A DNA stretch of 64,000 bases from Aureimonas endophytica (GCF_014642635.1 NZ_BMIQ01000002.1:620001-684000); one strand, 5' to 3'. Counted from the first letter of the stretch, positions 1 to 9,907 are shown. The notes: generated by a model from the sequence alone, not told the origin. A program made the numbers and translations.

Positions 1-1730
1 TTCGGCGTGTCGTTGAAGGAGGGATCGCCGGTCGGCCCCGTGACGTTCGGAAAGAACGGGCCGATCGTCTGGAACTGGTAGCCGCGCACCGAGCCGCCGC
101 CGCCGGCATAGAAGCGCCGGTCGTTCGGGATGTCGAGAAGGTCGCCGCCGAGGATCGAGCCGATGCCGAGCCGGCCGGCGAGGATGAAGCGGTTGTTCTC
201 GGTCAGCGACAGATAGGTCGAGGCCTCCGCCTCGGTCTTGATGAAGGGCACGCCGCCCTGGATCTCGTAGGAGGGCTCGGCGGTGAGCTTGGCGAGGAGG
301 CCCTTCGTCGGGTTCAGCTTGTTGTCGCGCCCGTCGAACGTATAGGTGATCGGCACGGAGGCGATGAGATATTCGGCATCGCCCAGATAGTCGGTGATCG
401 TCTCGTATTCGCCGCGCAGCCGCGCTTCCAGCGTCTGGCGCTCGTCGATCGCGTATTGCACGCCGCTCGTCACCGCGAAGGAATTGCGGTCATAGGCGAG
501 GGGATGCTCGCTCACCGCCTCCAGCGAGCCGACATAGACCGAGTCCGGCCCGAGGACGCCCGGCTTCTTGAAGACCAGCGAGGCCTTGTAGTCGAGATCC
601 TCGGTGTTGCGCACCGTGTCGCTGTCCGAGAGGCTCGCGCCGATGCGCGACACGGAGGCGTCGAGCCGCAGGCTTTCCGCCCGGCCGAAGAGGTTGCGAT
701 TGCCGATATAGCCGGAAATGCCGGCGCCGTCGGTGTTCGAATAGGTGGCGCCGATGCCGTAATAGTTGAACTTGCGCTCGGCGAGATCGACCTCGACCGG
801 CAGCGTGCCGTCCTCCTGCTGCGCCTTGCCCTCCTTCACGCTGACGGAGGAGAAGACGTCGAGCTTCACCAGCCGCTCGCGCGCCTTCTTGAGATCGGCG
901 GGCGAGAAGATCGCGCCCTTCTCGATGCCGGTCATATAGGCGACGAAGCCGGGATCGACGGCCTTGGTGCCGTCCACGAAGATGTCGCCGAAGGGCACCG
1001 TCTCGCCGGGCGAGACGGCGAGCCGGTAGTCCAGGCGATGCGTCGCGGAATCCGCCACCACGTCGCGCGTCGTGATCGCGACGAAGGGCCGCCCCTCGTT
1101 GCGCAGCGCCTCCAGGAGCTTGGCCTCCTGGTCGAGGATGCGGGTCGAGGCGGCCGAGGAGCCGGGCGCCAGATCGTAGGCCTTCGGGTCGATCGGCACG
1201 CCGTTCGCCCGGATATCGACATTGCCGATGGTGAAGGGCTGGCCCGGCTCGACGATGATCTGCACCGGCACGGGGCGCGAGGTGTCGAAGCTCGCGTCCG
1301 GGGCCAGCGTCGCGATGTCGCGCCCCTCGATCAGGATGGTGACGAGCCCGTCATAGCGCGCGTTCTCGTAGAGCGCCGCGACGAGGCGCTTGCGGTCGGT
1401 CTTGGCCTTCGACAGGAGGCCGAGCGAGCCGGAGACCGGCTGCTTCTCGTCGGTGACGAGCGAGGAGGCTTGGTTCAGCGCCTTGGAAAGATTCTCGTCC
1501 GCCGGCGTCACCGACAGCGTGACCGTATAGTTGATCGGGTCGATCACGCCGACGTTCGGGTCCTTCGGGTCCTCGAACAGCTTGAGGCCGAAGATCTCCA
1601 GAGCCTCTGCCGGCCAGGGCGCGGCGCCGGCAAGCGCCGCCGCCAGAAGGGCGGCCCGGCCGAGCGCGCCGATCCGGCGGCCCGCGGTTTTCGGGTGACG
1701 GGAACGCCCCCGATCGGCTGCCGCTGTCAA
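1..1730 (-). CDS. tamA: TamA-like outer membrane assembly factor (Omp85 family), 5' part only
   Basis: The first ~576 residues of an Omp85-family protein are present; the C-terminus lies beyond base 1. Reverse translation gives a basic N-terminus, a hydrophobic Ala/Leu signal segment ending near [10 protein letters not shown], several POTRA-like repeats, then the start of a beta-barrel. Near the window edge it has [12 protein letters not shown], the VRGY motif of lid loop 6 in BamA/TamA. TamA works with TamB to insert some proteins into the outer membrane. The frame has a stop upstream and no ATG, so I chose the TTG at 1730, which follows GGAGTGAG. The homologous family usually has about 600-650 residues, so little is missing. 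BamA is less likely because the signal segment and size fit TamA better. Confidence 0.85.
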   Translation of the reverse strand, partial: MTAAADRGRSRHPKTAGRRIGALGRAALLAAALAGAAPWPAEALEIFGLKLFEDPKDPNVGVIDPINYTVTLSVTPADENLSKALNQASSLVTDEKQPVSGSLGLLSKAKTDRKRLVAALYENARYDGLVTILIEGRDIATLAPDASFDTSRPVPVQIIVEPGQPFTIGNVDIRANGVPIDPKAYDLAPGSSAASTRILDQEAKLLEALRNEGRPFVAITTRDVVADSATHRLDYRLAVSPGETVPFGDIFVDGTKAVDPGFVAYMTGIEKGAIFSPADLKKARERLVKLDVFSSVSVKEGKAQQEDGTLPVEVDLAERKFNYYGIGATYSNTDGAGISGYIGNRNLFGRAESLRLDASVSRIGASLSDSDTVRNTEDLDYKASLVFKKPGVLGPDSVYVGSLEAVSEHPLAYDRNSFAVTSGVQYAIDERQTLEARLRGEYETITDYLGDAEYLIASVPITYTFDGRDNKLNPTKGLLAKLTAEPSYEIQGGVPFIKTEAEASTYLSLTENNRFILAGRLGIGSILGGDLLDIPNDRRFYAGGGGSVRGYQFQTIGPFFPNVTGPTGDPSFNDTP

Positions 1731-2113
1731 ACGCTCACTCCGGCCATGCCGTCAGTTCCATCCCTCGGACGCCGGATTCGCGAGGGCGGGGCCACTGTTC
1801 CAGCCGCCGCGCCTGCGGGTCGGCTGGAAAGATGCCCGAAAATCCTGCCGGAACAACACGGCAAGCTTGTCGCAGCCTGACATTCGCGTCATCGCCGGAC
1901 GATTCCGCGACGCCCTGTGCCCCGCCCGTCACAGGTCGTGGCGGGGGCAAGGCGCGATATCCAAATGGATATTGCGACTGGAATCGTTCTAAAAACCGCT
2001 TGCTGGCGGGGAAAGGCCGGGGCAATCTTCCGGGCGAAGCGCCGGCACGGCCGGGCGCGACGACGGTCGACGAGGGAGCGCCGACCGGCAAAGATCATCA
2101 TCGGGAGGCGATC
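1731..2113. other. Divergent intergenic region between tamA and the molybdenum hydroxylase operon
   Basis: No gene is supported in these 383 bases; the open frames crossing it lack a ribosome site and are extensions or antisense of neighbours. It holds a perfect inverted repeat (1957-1972) and an AT-richer stretch at about 1955-2000 that is the best place for the promoter of the downstream operon. A strong GGGAGG ribosome site at 2104-2109 precedes the coxS-like start. Confidence 0.6.
1957..1972. promoter_or_regulatory. Inverted repeat ATATCCA-aa-TGGATAT, candidate operator
   Basis: Seven-base arms match perfectly around a two-base spacer, in an otherwise GC-rich region 142 bases before the coxS-like start. 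Position and symmetry suggest a binding site for a dimeric regulator; which one is unknown. Directly after it (1978-1993, CTGGAATCGTTCTAAA) the reverse strand reads TTTAGAACGATTCCAG, loosely similar to the Irr iron-control box of Rhizobiales (TTTAGAA-N3-TTCTAAA). That second match is imperfect and only suggestive. Confidence 0.4.
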
Positions 2114-2626
<513 letters not shown>

Positions 2627-2713
2627 GCGGAGCCGCGTCGCGATCAGGGAGCCGGACCCGCGCCATGGGAGGCGGCGGCCGGCATGTCCGAACGGAACTG
2701 GGAGGTTTTGCGG

Positions 2714-5059
2714 ATGGGTATCGAGGGAATCGGCGCGAGCGTCCTGCGCAAGGAGGACCGGCGCTTCATCACCGGACGGGGCCGCTATGTCGACGACATG
2801 GTGGTGCCCGGCATGAAATATGCCGCCTTCGTGCGCAGCCCCCATGCGCATGCCAGCTTCTCGTCGATCGACAAGTCGGCGGCGCTCGCCATGCCGGGCG
2901 TCATCGCCGTCCTGACCGGCGAGGAGCTTCGGGCCGACGGCATCGGCAATCTGATCTGCGGCTGGGCCGTCACCTCCAAGGACGGCTCGCCGATGAACAT
3001 GGGCGCCTGGCCGGCGCTCGCCGTCGGCACGGTGCGCCATGTCGGGCAGGCGGTGGCCGTGGTGGTCGCCGAGACGCGCGGACAGGCCCGCGACGCGGCC
3101 GAGGCCGTGGAGGTCGCCTATGAGGAACTGCCGGCGGTGACGCAAGCCGTCGCGGCGCTGGGCGAGGGGGCGCCGCAGCTCCACCCGGAAGCGAAGAACA
3201 ATCTCGTCTTCGACTGGGAGCTCGGCAACAAGCCGGAGGTGGACGCCGCCTTCGCCAGGGCCGCCCATGTCACGAAGCTCCACATCGTCAACAACCGCCT
3301 CGTGCCGAACGCCATGGAGCCGCGCGCGGCGCTCGGGCAATACGACCCGGCCGAGGACCATTACACGGTCTGGACGACCTCGCAGAACCCGCATGTCGCC
3401 CGTCTGGTGATGAGCGCCTTCTACAATGTCGCGCCCGAGCACAAGCTGCGCGTCATCGCGCCGGATGTCGGCGGCGGCTTCGGCTCGAAGATCTACATCT
3501 ATCCGGAAGAGATCGTCTGCCTCTGGGCCTCCAAGCGCACCGGCGTGCCGGTGAAATGGACCGCCGACCGCACCGAGGCCTTCCTGACCGACGCCCATGG
3601 CCGCGACCATGTGACGGAGGTGGAACTGGCGCTCGACGCCGACAACCGCTTCATCGGCCTGAAGGTCGACACGGTCGCCAATCTCGGGGCCTATATGTCG
3701 CTCTTCTCCTCGGCGACGCCCACCTATCTCTACGGCACGCTCCTGTCCGGCCAGTACGACATTCCGGCGATCTACGTGAACGTGAAGGCGGTCTATACCA
3801 ACACCGTTCCCGTCGACGCCTATCGCGGCGCCGGCCGGCCGGAAGCGACCTATGTGGTGGAGCGCACCGTCGAGACGGCGGCGCGCGAGCTCGGCATCTC
3901 CCCGGCGGAGCTCCGGCGCCGCAACTTCGTCCGGTCCTTCCCGCATCAGACGCCCGTCATCATGTGCTATGACGCCGGCGACTTCGAAGCCTCGCTGGAG
4001 GCCGGCATGCAGGCGGCGGACGTCGCCGGCTTCGAGGCGCGGCGCGCCGAGGCGCAGGGGCGCGGCAAGCTGCGCGGCCTCGGCATGAGCTGCTATATCG
4101 AGGCCTGCGGCATCGCGCCCTCCAAGGCGGTCGGCTCGCTCGGCGCCGGCGTCGGCCTCTGGGAATCGGCGGAGATCCGCGTCAATCCGGTCGGAACGGT
4201 GGAGATCCTCACCGGCTCGCACAGCCATGGCCAGGGCCACGAGACGACCTTCGCCCAGCTCATCGCCGAACGCTTCGGGCTGCCGGTCGACAATGTCCAG
4301 GTGATCCACGGCGACACCGACAAGGTGCAGTTCGGCATGGGCACCTATGGCTCGCGCTCCGGCGCGGTCGGCATGTCGGCCATCGTCAAGGCGCTCGACA
4401 AGGTGGAGAAGAAGGCGAAGAAGATCGCCGCCCATCTCCTCGAAGCCGACGAGGGCGATATCGAGATCGCCAATGGCGAGGTGCGCGTCGCCGGCACCGA
4501 CCGCAAGCTCGGCTGGCACGAGGTGGCGCTCAACGCCTATACGGCGCACAACCTGCCGGACGGCATGGAGCCGGGTCTCAAGGAAGGCGCCTTCTACGAT
4601 CCGCAGAACTTCACCTTCCCGGCCGGCTGCTACATCTGCGAGGTCGAGGTGGACCCGGAGACCGGCGGCGTCGAGATCGTGCAGTTCGTCGCGGCCGACG
4701 ATTTCGGCACGGTGATCAACCCGATGATCGTCCATGGCCAGGTGCATGGCGGCATCGCGCAGGGCATCGGCCAGGCGCTGCTGGAAGGCACCGTCTATGA
4801 CGGGTCCGGGCAGCTCGTGACGGCGAGCTACATGGACTATGCCATGCCGCGCGCGCAGAACCTGCCGAGCTTCCAGGTCTCGACCACGTCGACGCCGAGC
4901 CCCTCCAATCCGCTCGGGATGAAGGGCTGCGGCGAGGCGGGAGCCATCGGCTCGCCGCCGGCGGTAATTAACGCCATCACCGACGCCATCGGCAACAACG
5001 ATCTCACCATGCCCGCGACCCCGCAGAAGGTGTGGGACGCGATCCGGGCCGTCGCCTGA
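2714..5059 (+). CDS. coxL: Molybdenum hydroxylase large subunit, form II CoxL type
   Basis: The 781-residue catalytic subunit binds the molybdenum-cytosine dinucleotide cofactor. It begins IGASVLRKEDRRFITGRGRYVDD as in CoxL/aldehyde oxidase large chains, has GGGFGSK in the cofactor domain, and ends with MKGCGEAGAIGSP, which contains the conserved active-site Glu. The active-site loop reads AYRGAGR (about residue 376), the form II signature, not the AYxCSFR of true aerobic CO dehydrogenase. The substrate is therefore unknown: an aldehyde, purine, N-heterocycle or possibly CO. I chose ATG 2714 over 2684 because GGAGG lies at 2701-2705. No coxD/E/F/G or xdhC-type maturation genes are nearby. Confidence 0.88.
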   Translation: MGIEGIGASVLRKEDRRFITGRGRYVDDMVVPGMKYAAFVRSPHAHASFSSIDKSAALAMPGVIAVLTGEELRADGIGNLICGWAVTSKDGSPMNMGAWPALAVGTVRHVGQAVAVVVAETRGQARDAAEAVEVAYEELPAVTQAVAALGEGAPQLHPEAKNNLVFDWELGNKPEVDAAFARAAHVTKLHIVNNRLVPNAMEPRAALGQYDPAEDHYTVWTTSQNPHVARLVMSAFYNVAPEHKLRVIAPDVGGGFGSKIYIYPEEIVCLWASKRTGVPVKWTADRTEAFLTDAHGRDHVTEVELALDADNRFIGLKVDTVANLGAYMSLFSSATPTYLYGTLLSGQYDIPAIYVNVKAVYTNTVPVDAYRGAGRPEATYVVERTVETAARELGISPAELRRRNFVRSFPHQTPVIMCYDAGDFEASLEAGMQAADVAGFEARRAEAQGRGKLRGLGMSCYIEACGIAPSKAVGSLGAGVGLWESAEIRVNPVGTVEILTGSHSHGQGHETTFAQLIAERFGLPVDNVQVIHGDTDKVQFGMGTYGSRSGAVGMSAIVKALDKVEKKAKKIAAHLLEADEGDIEIANGEVRVAGTDRKLGWHEVALNAYTAHNLPDGMEPGLKEGAFYDPQNFTFPAGCYICEVEVDPETGGVEIVQFVAADDFGTVINPMIVHGQVHGGIAQGIGQALLEGTVYDGSGQLVTASYMDYAMPRAQNLPSFQVSTTSTPSPSNPLGMKGCGEAGAIGSPPAVINAITDAIGNNDLTMPATPQKVWDAIRAVA

Positions 5060-5081
5060 GCGCCGAGAGGGAGGACGATCC

Positions 5082-5882
5082 ATGTATCAGACGAGCTATC
5101 ACCGGCCTTCGTCCCTTGCCGAAGCGGCGGAGGCGATCGCGGCGGCGGGCGGCGAGGGCAAGTATCTCGCCGGCGGCATGACGCTGATCCCGACGATGAA
5201 GCAGCGCCTGGCGAGCCCGAGCGCGCTGGTGGACCTGCGCCATATCGGCGACATGAAGGGGCTTGCCGTCGAGGGACGGCAAGTGCGGATCGGCGGCGGC
5301 ATCACCCATGCCGAGATCGCCGCCTCGGAGGCGATCGGCGCGGTCGCCCACGGCTTCCGCGAACTCGCCGGCCTGATCGGCGATCCGGCCGTGCGCCATA
5401 TGGGCACGATCGGCGGCTCGGTCGCCAATTTCGATCCCGCCGCCGACTATCCGGCGGCGCTGCTGGCGATGGGCGCGACGATCCGCACCGACAAACGCGA
5501 GATCGCGGCGGAGGACTTCTTCCTCGGCCTGTTCGAGACGGCGCTGGAGGAGAACGAGATCGTCACCGGCGTTTCCTTCGAGGCGCCGGAAGCCTCCGCC
5601 TACGAGAAGTTCCGCAACCCTGCCTCGCGCTATGCGATGTGCGGCGTCTTCGTCGCCCGGCGGGGCGGGGAGGCGCGGGTCGGCGTCACCGGCGCCTCGC
5701 AGAGCGGCGCCTATCTCTGGCGCGAGGCGGGCGAGGCGCTGTCGGCGAACTTCGCGCCGGAGGCGCTCGACGGCTTGAACGTGGCGGCGGGGGATATGCT
5801 CTCCGACATCCACGGCTCGGCCGCATACCGCGCCAATCTCGTGAAGGTCATCGCCAAGCGCGCCGTCGCCAAGGCGCGCTGA
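5082..5882 (+). CDS. coxM: Molybdenum hydroxylase medium subunit, FAD-binding (CoxM-like)
   Basis: This 266-residue flavoprotein subunit accepts electrons from the iron-sulfur subunit and passes them to the respiratory chain or oxygen. It has the two FAD signatures of the family: AGGMTLIPTMK (about residues 30-40, pyrophosphate binding) and HMGTIGGSVAN (about residues 105-116). The C-terminal CO_deh_flav_C domain covers roughly residues 165-265. It starts 22 bases after coxL with GGGAGGA upstream, and is the last gene of the operon. The S-L-M order matches form II clusters; form I enzymes are encoded M-S-L. Confidence 0.9.
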   Translation: MYQTSYHRPSSLAEAAEAIAAAGGEGKYLAGGMTLIPTMKQRLASPSALVDLRHIGDMKGLAVEGRQVRIGGGITHAEIAASEAIGAVAHGFRELAGLIGDPAVRHMGTIGGSVANFDPAADYPAALLAMGATIRTDKREIAAEDFFLGLFETALEENEIVTGVSFEAPEASAYEKFRNPASRYAMCGVFVARRGGEARVGVTGASQSGAYLWREAGEALSANFAPEALDGLNVAAGDMLSDIHGSAAYRANLVKVIAKRAVAKAR

Positions 5883-5966
5883 GCTCCGTCCTCCGACGAG
5901 ATCGACGTCATCGGCAAGGGCCTGCGGCCCTTTCCGACCCTCCGCCGCCGTCACGGCCGCAACCGC

Positions 5967-6920
5967 TTATGCCCGGCCACCCCGAGGCCGCGCGAAGCGT
6001 TGCTCCAGCACCTCGCGACCCCATTGCCGTCCCACGCGTTCCTCGACGCAGCGGAAGCCGTGGGCCTCGTAGAGATGCCGAGCCGCCGCCAACCCGCTGA
6101 AGGTCCAGAGTTGCGTTTCGGCGAAGTCCTGCGCGTCGGCGAAGGATAGGGCGGTGCCGAGCAACTCCCGGCCGATACCGGTGCCGCGCGCGCCGTCATC
6201 GACGATGAACCAGCGCAGATGCGCGATTCCCTCGCCCAGATCCTCGCCGTCGATCGCGACGGAGCCCACGATGTCGCGGCCATCGAGGGCGGCCCAGACG
6301 GCATTTCGTGGATGCGCGAGGCGATCGCAAAAGGCGGCGAGACCGCCCGCGACGACGGACTCGAAGGCCTGCCCGAAATCGGCGGTCCGCGCGTAATAGC
6401 GCGCATGCATTTCGGTGACGCGCCCGATGAGGCCGGACCGATAGCCGCGCGCGATCCGGATCGCCTTTGCCGCGTCGCGGCCATCGCGACGGCCGGCGAG
6501 GGCGCCGGCATAGAGGCGCAGGCCCTCCATCACGGTACGGTCCTGACCCGGAGCAAGGTTCGTCAGCGCACCGGCCACCTGGCGGCGGGCATGGGCATGG
6601 ATCGCCGCCGTCCGGGCCTGGCCGGACTTGCTCAGAAACAGCTTCTTCGCGCGGCTGTCTGTCGCATCCACCTCTTCCCGCAGATCGCCGGCCCGGACCA
6701 GCTTGTCGAGCAGGCGGCTGACGCTCGACTTTTCCAGTCGGAGAGCCTCCGCCAGATGTCGTGCCGTGAGACCGGGGCGACAATCGATCTCGATCAAGGC
6801 ATGGACGGCGGAGGGCGACAATGCGGTTCCGGCGAAGGCGCCGCCCAGGAAACCCAATTCGCGGACGAGATGGCGGGATGCCGCGCGGATGGGTTCGATG
6901 AGATCGCCGTCGTCCGTCAT
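5967..6920 (-). CDS. MarR-type regulator fused to a GNAT acetyltransferase
   Basis: A 317-residue two-domain protein. Residues ~1-140 form a MarR winged helix (LTARHLAEALRLEKSSVSRLLDKLVRAG, then the DATDSRAKKLFL wing). Residues ~150-315 form a GNAT domain with the acetyl-CoA loop DDGARGTGIGRELL and a C-terminal FSGLAAARHLYEAHGF segment. Proteins of this architecture are known in Proteobacteria; their small-molecule or protein substrate is usually undetermined. I chose the ATG at 6920. The TTG at 6950 would put the start inside the palindrome at 6935-6953, which looks like this regulator's own operator. The gene converges on coxM, 84 bases away, so a role in controlling the hydroxylase is possible but unproven. 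Confidence 0.88.
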   Translation of the reverse strand: MTDDGDLIEPIRAASRHLVRELGFLGGAFAGTALSPSAVHALIEIDCRPGLTARHLAEALRLEKSSVSRLLDKLVRAGDLREEVDATDSRAKKLFLSKSGQARTAAIHAHARRQVAGALTNLAPGQDRTVMEGLRLYAGALAGRRDGRDAAKAIRIARGYRSGLIGRVTEMHARYYARTADFGQAFESVVAGGLAAFCDRLAHPRNAVWAALDGRDIVGSVAIDGEDLGEGIAHLRWFIVDDGARGTGIGRELLGTALSFADAQDFAETQLWTFSGLAAARHLYEAHGFRCVEERVGRQWGREVLEQRFARPRGGRA

Positions 6921-6934
6921 AGCCAAGGCCGAAA

Positions 6935-6953
6935 TGGTTGCATGATGCAACCA
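6935..6953. promoter_or_regulatory. Perfect palindrome TGGTTGCAT-g-ATGCAACCA, likely MarR autoregulatory operator
   Basis: Nine-base arms match exactly around a single base, 15 bases upstream of the MarR-GNAT start. TTGCAT/ATGCAA half sites with a one-base centre are typical in size and symmetry for MarR dimers. Binding here would block transcription of the fusion gene. Confidence 0.75.
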
Positions 6954-6963
6954 TATGCGCGAA

Positions 6964-7000
6964 CGAAGATCGGCGCCAGAGGGTCTGGCGCCGATCTTCG
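6964..7000. terminator. Perfect hairpin with 17-base arms, probably the terminator of the BA14K gene
   Basis: The arms CGAAGATCGGCGCCAGA and TCTGGCGCCGATCTTCG (6964-6980, 6984-7000) pair fully around GGG. The hairpin lies downstream of the minus-strand BA14K gene and just upstream of the MarR-GNAT promoter. No U-tract follows on either strand, so it may be a weak terminator, an insulator between the two genes, or a structure with another role. Confidence 0.55.
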
Positions 7001-7063
7001 ATGGTATCGCGGACGACAGTCGCCCCTATTCTGATCCGATCGCGTTCGATCGTGCCGCCTGTC

Positions 7064-7624
7064 TCAGAGGCGGCAGAGGTGCCGATAGCCGTCGTATCCG
7101 ACGAAGGTGTTCGTGCGGTAGTCGTAGGTCCGATAGCGCGCCGCACAGGCATCCGCCCGGCTGTAGCCGCGATAATAGGCGCGCACCGGCCGGGCCTCGC
7201 GATAGACCGGCACCGCCACGGGACCCGGACGATAATAGACGCGGCGCTCGACATAGGCCGGGCCTTCGACGATCACGTCCGGCCGCCCGTAATAGCCGCC
7301 ACCGTAATAGCCGTTGCCGTAATAGCCGCGCCCGTAGAAGCGGCCGTCATTATAGGGCCGATCGCTGAGCGCCGTGCCGAGCAGCGCGCCGACACCGAGG
7401 CCGATCGCGCCCGCCGCCAGGGCGTCGCCGCCATGGTCGCGCCAGCCGCGCCGATAGCGCCAGCCGTCGTCGCGCCAACCGCCACCGTGCCAGCCGCCGC
7501 CATGCCAGCCGCGACCGCCCCAGCCGGGACCCCAAGGATCGGCCGCCGCCGATGTCGCGCTGGCGCCGATCATGCCCGCCGCCAGCGTTGCGGCGGCACC
7601 AAGGGTCAAAAGAAGCTTCCTCAT
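7064..7624 (-). CDS. BA14K-family secreted protein, Gly/Trp/Tyr-rich
   Basis: This 186-residue protein has a signal peptide (MRKLLLTLGAAATLAAGMIGASATSA, about residues 1-26), a Trp/Gly/His-rich low-complexity part (GWHGGG repeats), a glycine-zipper segment (ALAAGAIGLGVGALLG) and a Tyr/Gly-rich linker. It ends in the BA14K signature CAARYRTYDYRTNTFVGYDGYRHLC, with two conserved cysteines. BA14K proteins are immunoreactive, envelope-associated proteins of Rhizobiales whose molecular role is poorly known. I chose the ATG at 7624 because translation further upstream would lack the signal peptide at the N-terminus. It is divergent from the radical SAM gene, with a 204-base shared upstream region. 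Confidence 0.85.
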   Translation of the reverse strand: MRKLLLTLGAAATLAAGMIGASATSAAADPWGPGWGGRGWHGGGWHGGGWRDDGWRYRRGWRDHGGDALAAGAIGLGVGALLGTALSDRPYNDGRFYGRGYYGNGYYGGGYYGRPDVIVEGPAYVERRVYYRPGPVAVPVYREARPVRAYYRGYSRADACAARYRTYDYRTNTFVGYDGYRHLCRL

Positions 7625-7828
7625 CCCACACCTGCCGAAGGTTCGAACATCGCCAAGCCTTGAACGCAACACCGCGAGGAAGGCATTTGGAATTGCGGAG
7701 GAAACAATCTCCGCTCCGATTCCGTTCCCGTCGCGGGAAGGTTGCGGCGGCGAAAATGCCGCATCCCGATCCACAGAGAGTCGCTAAAGCGGTTCGCCTG
7801 AACGGAACATGAACGCTATATTCACCGC

Positions 7829-9070
7829 ATGGCCAGTCTCAGCTTGAAAGAAAAGCTCGCGATCCTGTCGGACGCGGCGAAATACGATGCCTCCTGCGCG
7901 TCCAGCGGCACGTCGAAACGCGACTCGCTGAAATCCGGCGGCATCGGCTCGACCGAGGGCTCGGGCATCTGCCACGCCTATGCGCCGGACGGGCGATGCA
8001 TCTCGCTCCTGAAGATCCTGATGACGAATTTCTGCGTCTATGACTGCGTCTATTGCGTCAACCGCTCGTCGTCCAACGTGCAGCGCGCCCGCTTCTCGGT
8101 GGAGGAGGTGGTGCGGCTCACCATGAACTTCTACAAGCGCAACTATATCGAGGGCCTGTTCCTCTCCTCCGGCATCATCCGGAGCTCCGACTACACGATG
8201 GAGCAGATGGTGGCGATCGCCCGCAAGCTGCGCCTGGAGGAGAACTTTCGCGGCTATATCCATCTGAAGACGATCCCCGACGCCGCGCCGCAGCTCATCG
8301 AGGAGGCGGGACTCTTCGCCGACCGCCTGTCGATCAATATCGAACTGCCGACCGACCTGTCGCTCGTCGCTCTGGCGCCGGAAAAGGATGCGCGCGACAT
8401 CCGCCGCTCGATGGGCCATCTGCGGGCGAAGATCGAGGAACATGCCGGCGAGGCGAAGGACCGGACGAAGCCGCGCCGCTTCTCGCCCGCCGGCCAGTCG
8501 ACGCAGATGATCATCGGCGCCGACGCCTCGGACGACGACGCGATCCTGTCGCGCTCGGAAAATCTCTACGGTTCCTACGGCCTGCGCCGCGTCTATTATT
8601 CGGCCTTCTCGCCGATCCCGGACGCGTCGAGCCGCCTGCCGTCGAGCCGCCCGCCGCTACTGCGCGAACACCGCCTCTATCAGGCCGACTGGCTGATGCG
8701 CTTCTACGGCTTCGAGCGCCGCGAGATCGTATCGGGCGGAGAGGGGGGCATGCTCGATCTCGCCCTCGATCCGAAGCTCGCCTGGGCGCTGAAGAACCGG
8801 CACCGCTTTCCGGTGGACGTCAACCGGGCCGATCGCGAGCTTCTGCTGCGCGTGCCGGGCCTCGGGACGAAGGCGGTGAAGCGCATCCTGTCCACCCGCC
8901 CGCACAAGCGCCTGCGGCTGGAGGATGTCGGCCGGCTCTGCCAGTCGATCGAGAAGGTGCGGCCCTTCGTCATCGCCGAAGGCTGGTCGCCCAGCCGCTT
9001 CGCCGACCGCGACGACCTGCGCGACACGATGGCGCCGCGCCAGAAGGCGAAGCAACTGAGCCTCTTCTGA
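7829..9070 (+). CDS. Radical SAM protein of the putative DNA modification/repair family linked to UDG
   Basis: This 413-residue protein has the radical SAM cluster motif CVYDCVYC (about residues 71-78, CxxxCxxC) and the following SSG stretch. A C-terminal helix-hairpin-helix (NRADRELLLRVPGLGTKAVKRIL, about residues 332-356) suggests DNA binding. It matches the family often described as a putative DNA modification/repair radical SAM protein, normally found next to a UDG-family gene. Here that partner follows at 9908, separated by a reverse-strand toxin-antitoxin pair. The DNA lesion or base it acts on is not established. Confidence 0.88.
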   Translation: MASLSLKEKLAILSDAAKYDASCASSGTSKRDSLKSGGIGSTEGSGICHAYAPDGRCISLLKILMTNFCVYDCVYCVNRSSSNVQRARFSVEEVVRLTMNFYKRNYIEGLFLSSGIIRSSDYTMEQMVAIARKLRLEENFRGYIHLKTIPDAAPQLIEEAGLFADRLSINIELPTDLSLVALAPEKDARDIRRSMGHLRAKIEEHAGEAKDRTKPRRFSPAGQSTQMIIGADASDDDAILSRSENLYGSYGLRRVYYSAFSPIPDASSRLPSSRPPLLREHRLYQADWLMRFYGFERREIVSGGEGGMLDLALDPKLAWALKNRHRFPVDVNRADRELLLRVPGLGTKAVKRILSTRPHKRLRLEDVGRLCQSIEKVRPFVIAEGWSPSRFADRDDLRDTMAPRQKAKQLSLF

Positions 9071-9073
9071 GGA

Positions 9074-9496
9074 TCAGGCCGCCCAGGGATCGAGAATGCG
9101 GCATCCCGCGATGCTGGCGAAATCGGCGACGTTGCGGGTGACGAGGGTCAGATCGTGAACGAGGGCGGTCGCGCCGATGAGGGCGTCGTTGCGCGGGCGC
9201 GGGTTCGGTATGCTGATCGCGGCGCAAGCCATCGCGACGTCTTCGGTGATCGGCAGGACGAGGCCGGGGCGGAGGGCGTTACGATAGGCGGTGAACCATT
9301 CCCGGAGGATGTCGCTCTGTTTCGGATCACGCCGCTGGCAGAGCAGGATGCCCTGCTCGATCTCCATGATCGTCATGACCGACACGAAGGACGCGTCGCC
9401 GGGAAGGGCGTGCAGCCTCTTCAGGATATCCGGTGCGATCCGGTCGGGGCGGCGAAGCGTCGAGACGATATTCGTATCGAGAAGATAGCCCGTCAT
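9074..9496 (-). CDS. PIN-domain toxin, VapC/FitB type
   Basis: A 140-residue PIN-domain ribonuclease. It starts MTGYLLDTNIVSTLRR with the first acidic residue, then MEIEQGI with the conserved Glu, NDALIGATA, and TRNVADF with the last acidic residue, completing the metal site. Such toxins cleave RNA, often tRNA or rRNA. Its ATG overlaps the stop of the upstream antitoxin by four bases (ATGA), typical of coupled toxin-antitoxin pairs. The stop lies only 3 bases from the radical SAM gene's stop (convergent), so the pair was inserted tightly into the repair locus. Confidence 0.88.
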   Translation of the reverse strand: MTGYLLDTNIVSTLRRPDRIAPDILKRLHALPGDASFVSVMTIMEIEQGILLCQRRDPKQSDILREWFTAYRNALRPGLVLPITEDVAMACAAISIPNPRPRNDALIGATALVHDLTLVTRNVADFASIAGCRILDPWAA

Positions 9497-9777
9497 CCGA
9501 AATCGATCGGCGTTTTTCTGTCGGGAATTTCCTGTCTGGCCGGCGGTTCGAAATCGAAATCCGCTTCCGGGCGCATGTCGGCGAGCATGTCGACGATCGA
9601 TGGTCGCTTGAGCCGCAGATAGTCCTCGTGGGTCATCAGGACATAGGCCGGCTCGCCGTTCTCGGTCAGAACGACGGGACCGTTCGCGGCGGCCTGCGCC
9701 GCCGGTGCGATCTGATCGTCGGCGGGCGGCATGGGAAATGTCGATCTGGCTGCGTTGGACAAGATCGCGCCCTCCAC
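9493..9777 (-). CDS. Phd/YefM-type antitoxin
   Basis: A protein of about 94 residues with the Phd/YefM DNA-binding fold: SNAARSTFPMPPADDQIAPAAQAAANGPVVLTE, then GEPAYVLMTHEDYLRL. The C-terminal acidic/proline tail (DMRPEADFDFEPPARQ) would wrap the PIN toxin. There is no good ATG; I chose the GTG at 9777 because it keeps the whole conserved N-terminus and stays clear of the udgX coding region on the other strand. An internal ATG at about 9732 would lose the first strand. It probably represses its own promoter. Confidence 0.75.
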   Translation of the reverse strand: MEGAILSNAARSTFPMPPADDQIAPAAQAAANGPVVLTENGEPAYVLMTHEDYLRLKRPSIVDMLADMRPEADFDFEPPARQEIPDRKTPIDFG

Positions 9778-9907
9778 GATGACGGATCGCCAGCATAGCG
9801 TCCCCGATTTCCATGGTCCACGCGACGGTGAACGGATCGCCGAGGATCGGCGTTGCCTCTCGATTTCGCCGGTGCCGCCACCGCCATATCCCCAAGGAGC
9901 CCATTCC

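Noticed and set aside
2684-2713. ATG at 2684 as the start of the CoxL-like subunit
   Set aside because: The ATG at 2714 has a GGAGG site at proper spacing; the extra ten residues do not resemble the family N-terminus.
6921-6950. TTG at 6950 as the start of the MarR-GNAT gene
   Set aside because: It lies within the perfect palindrome that looks like the operator; ATG 6920 gives a normal MarR N-terminus.
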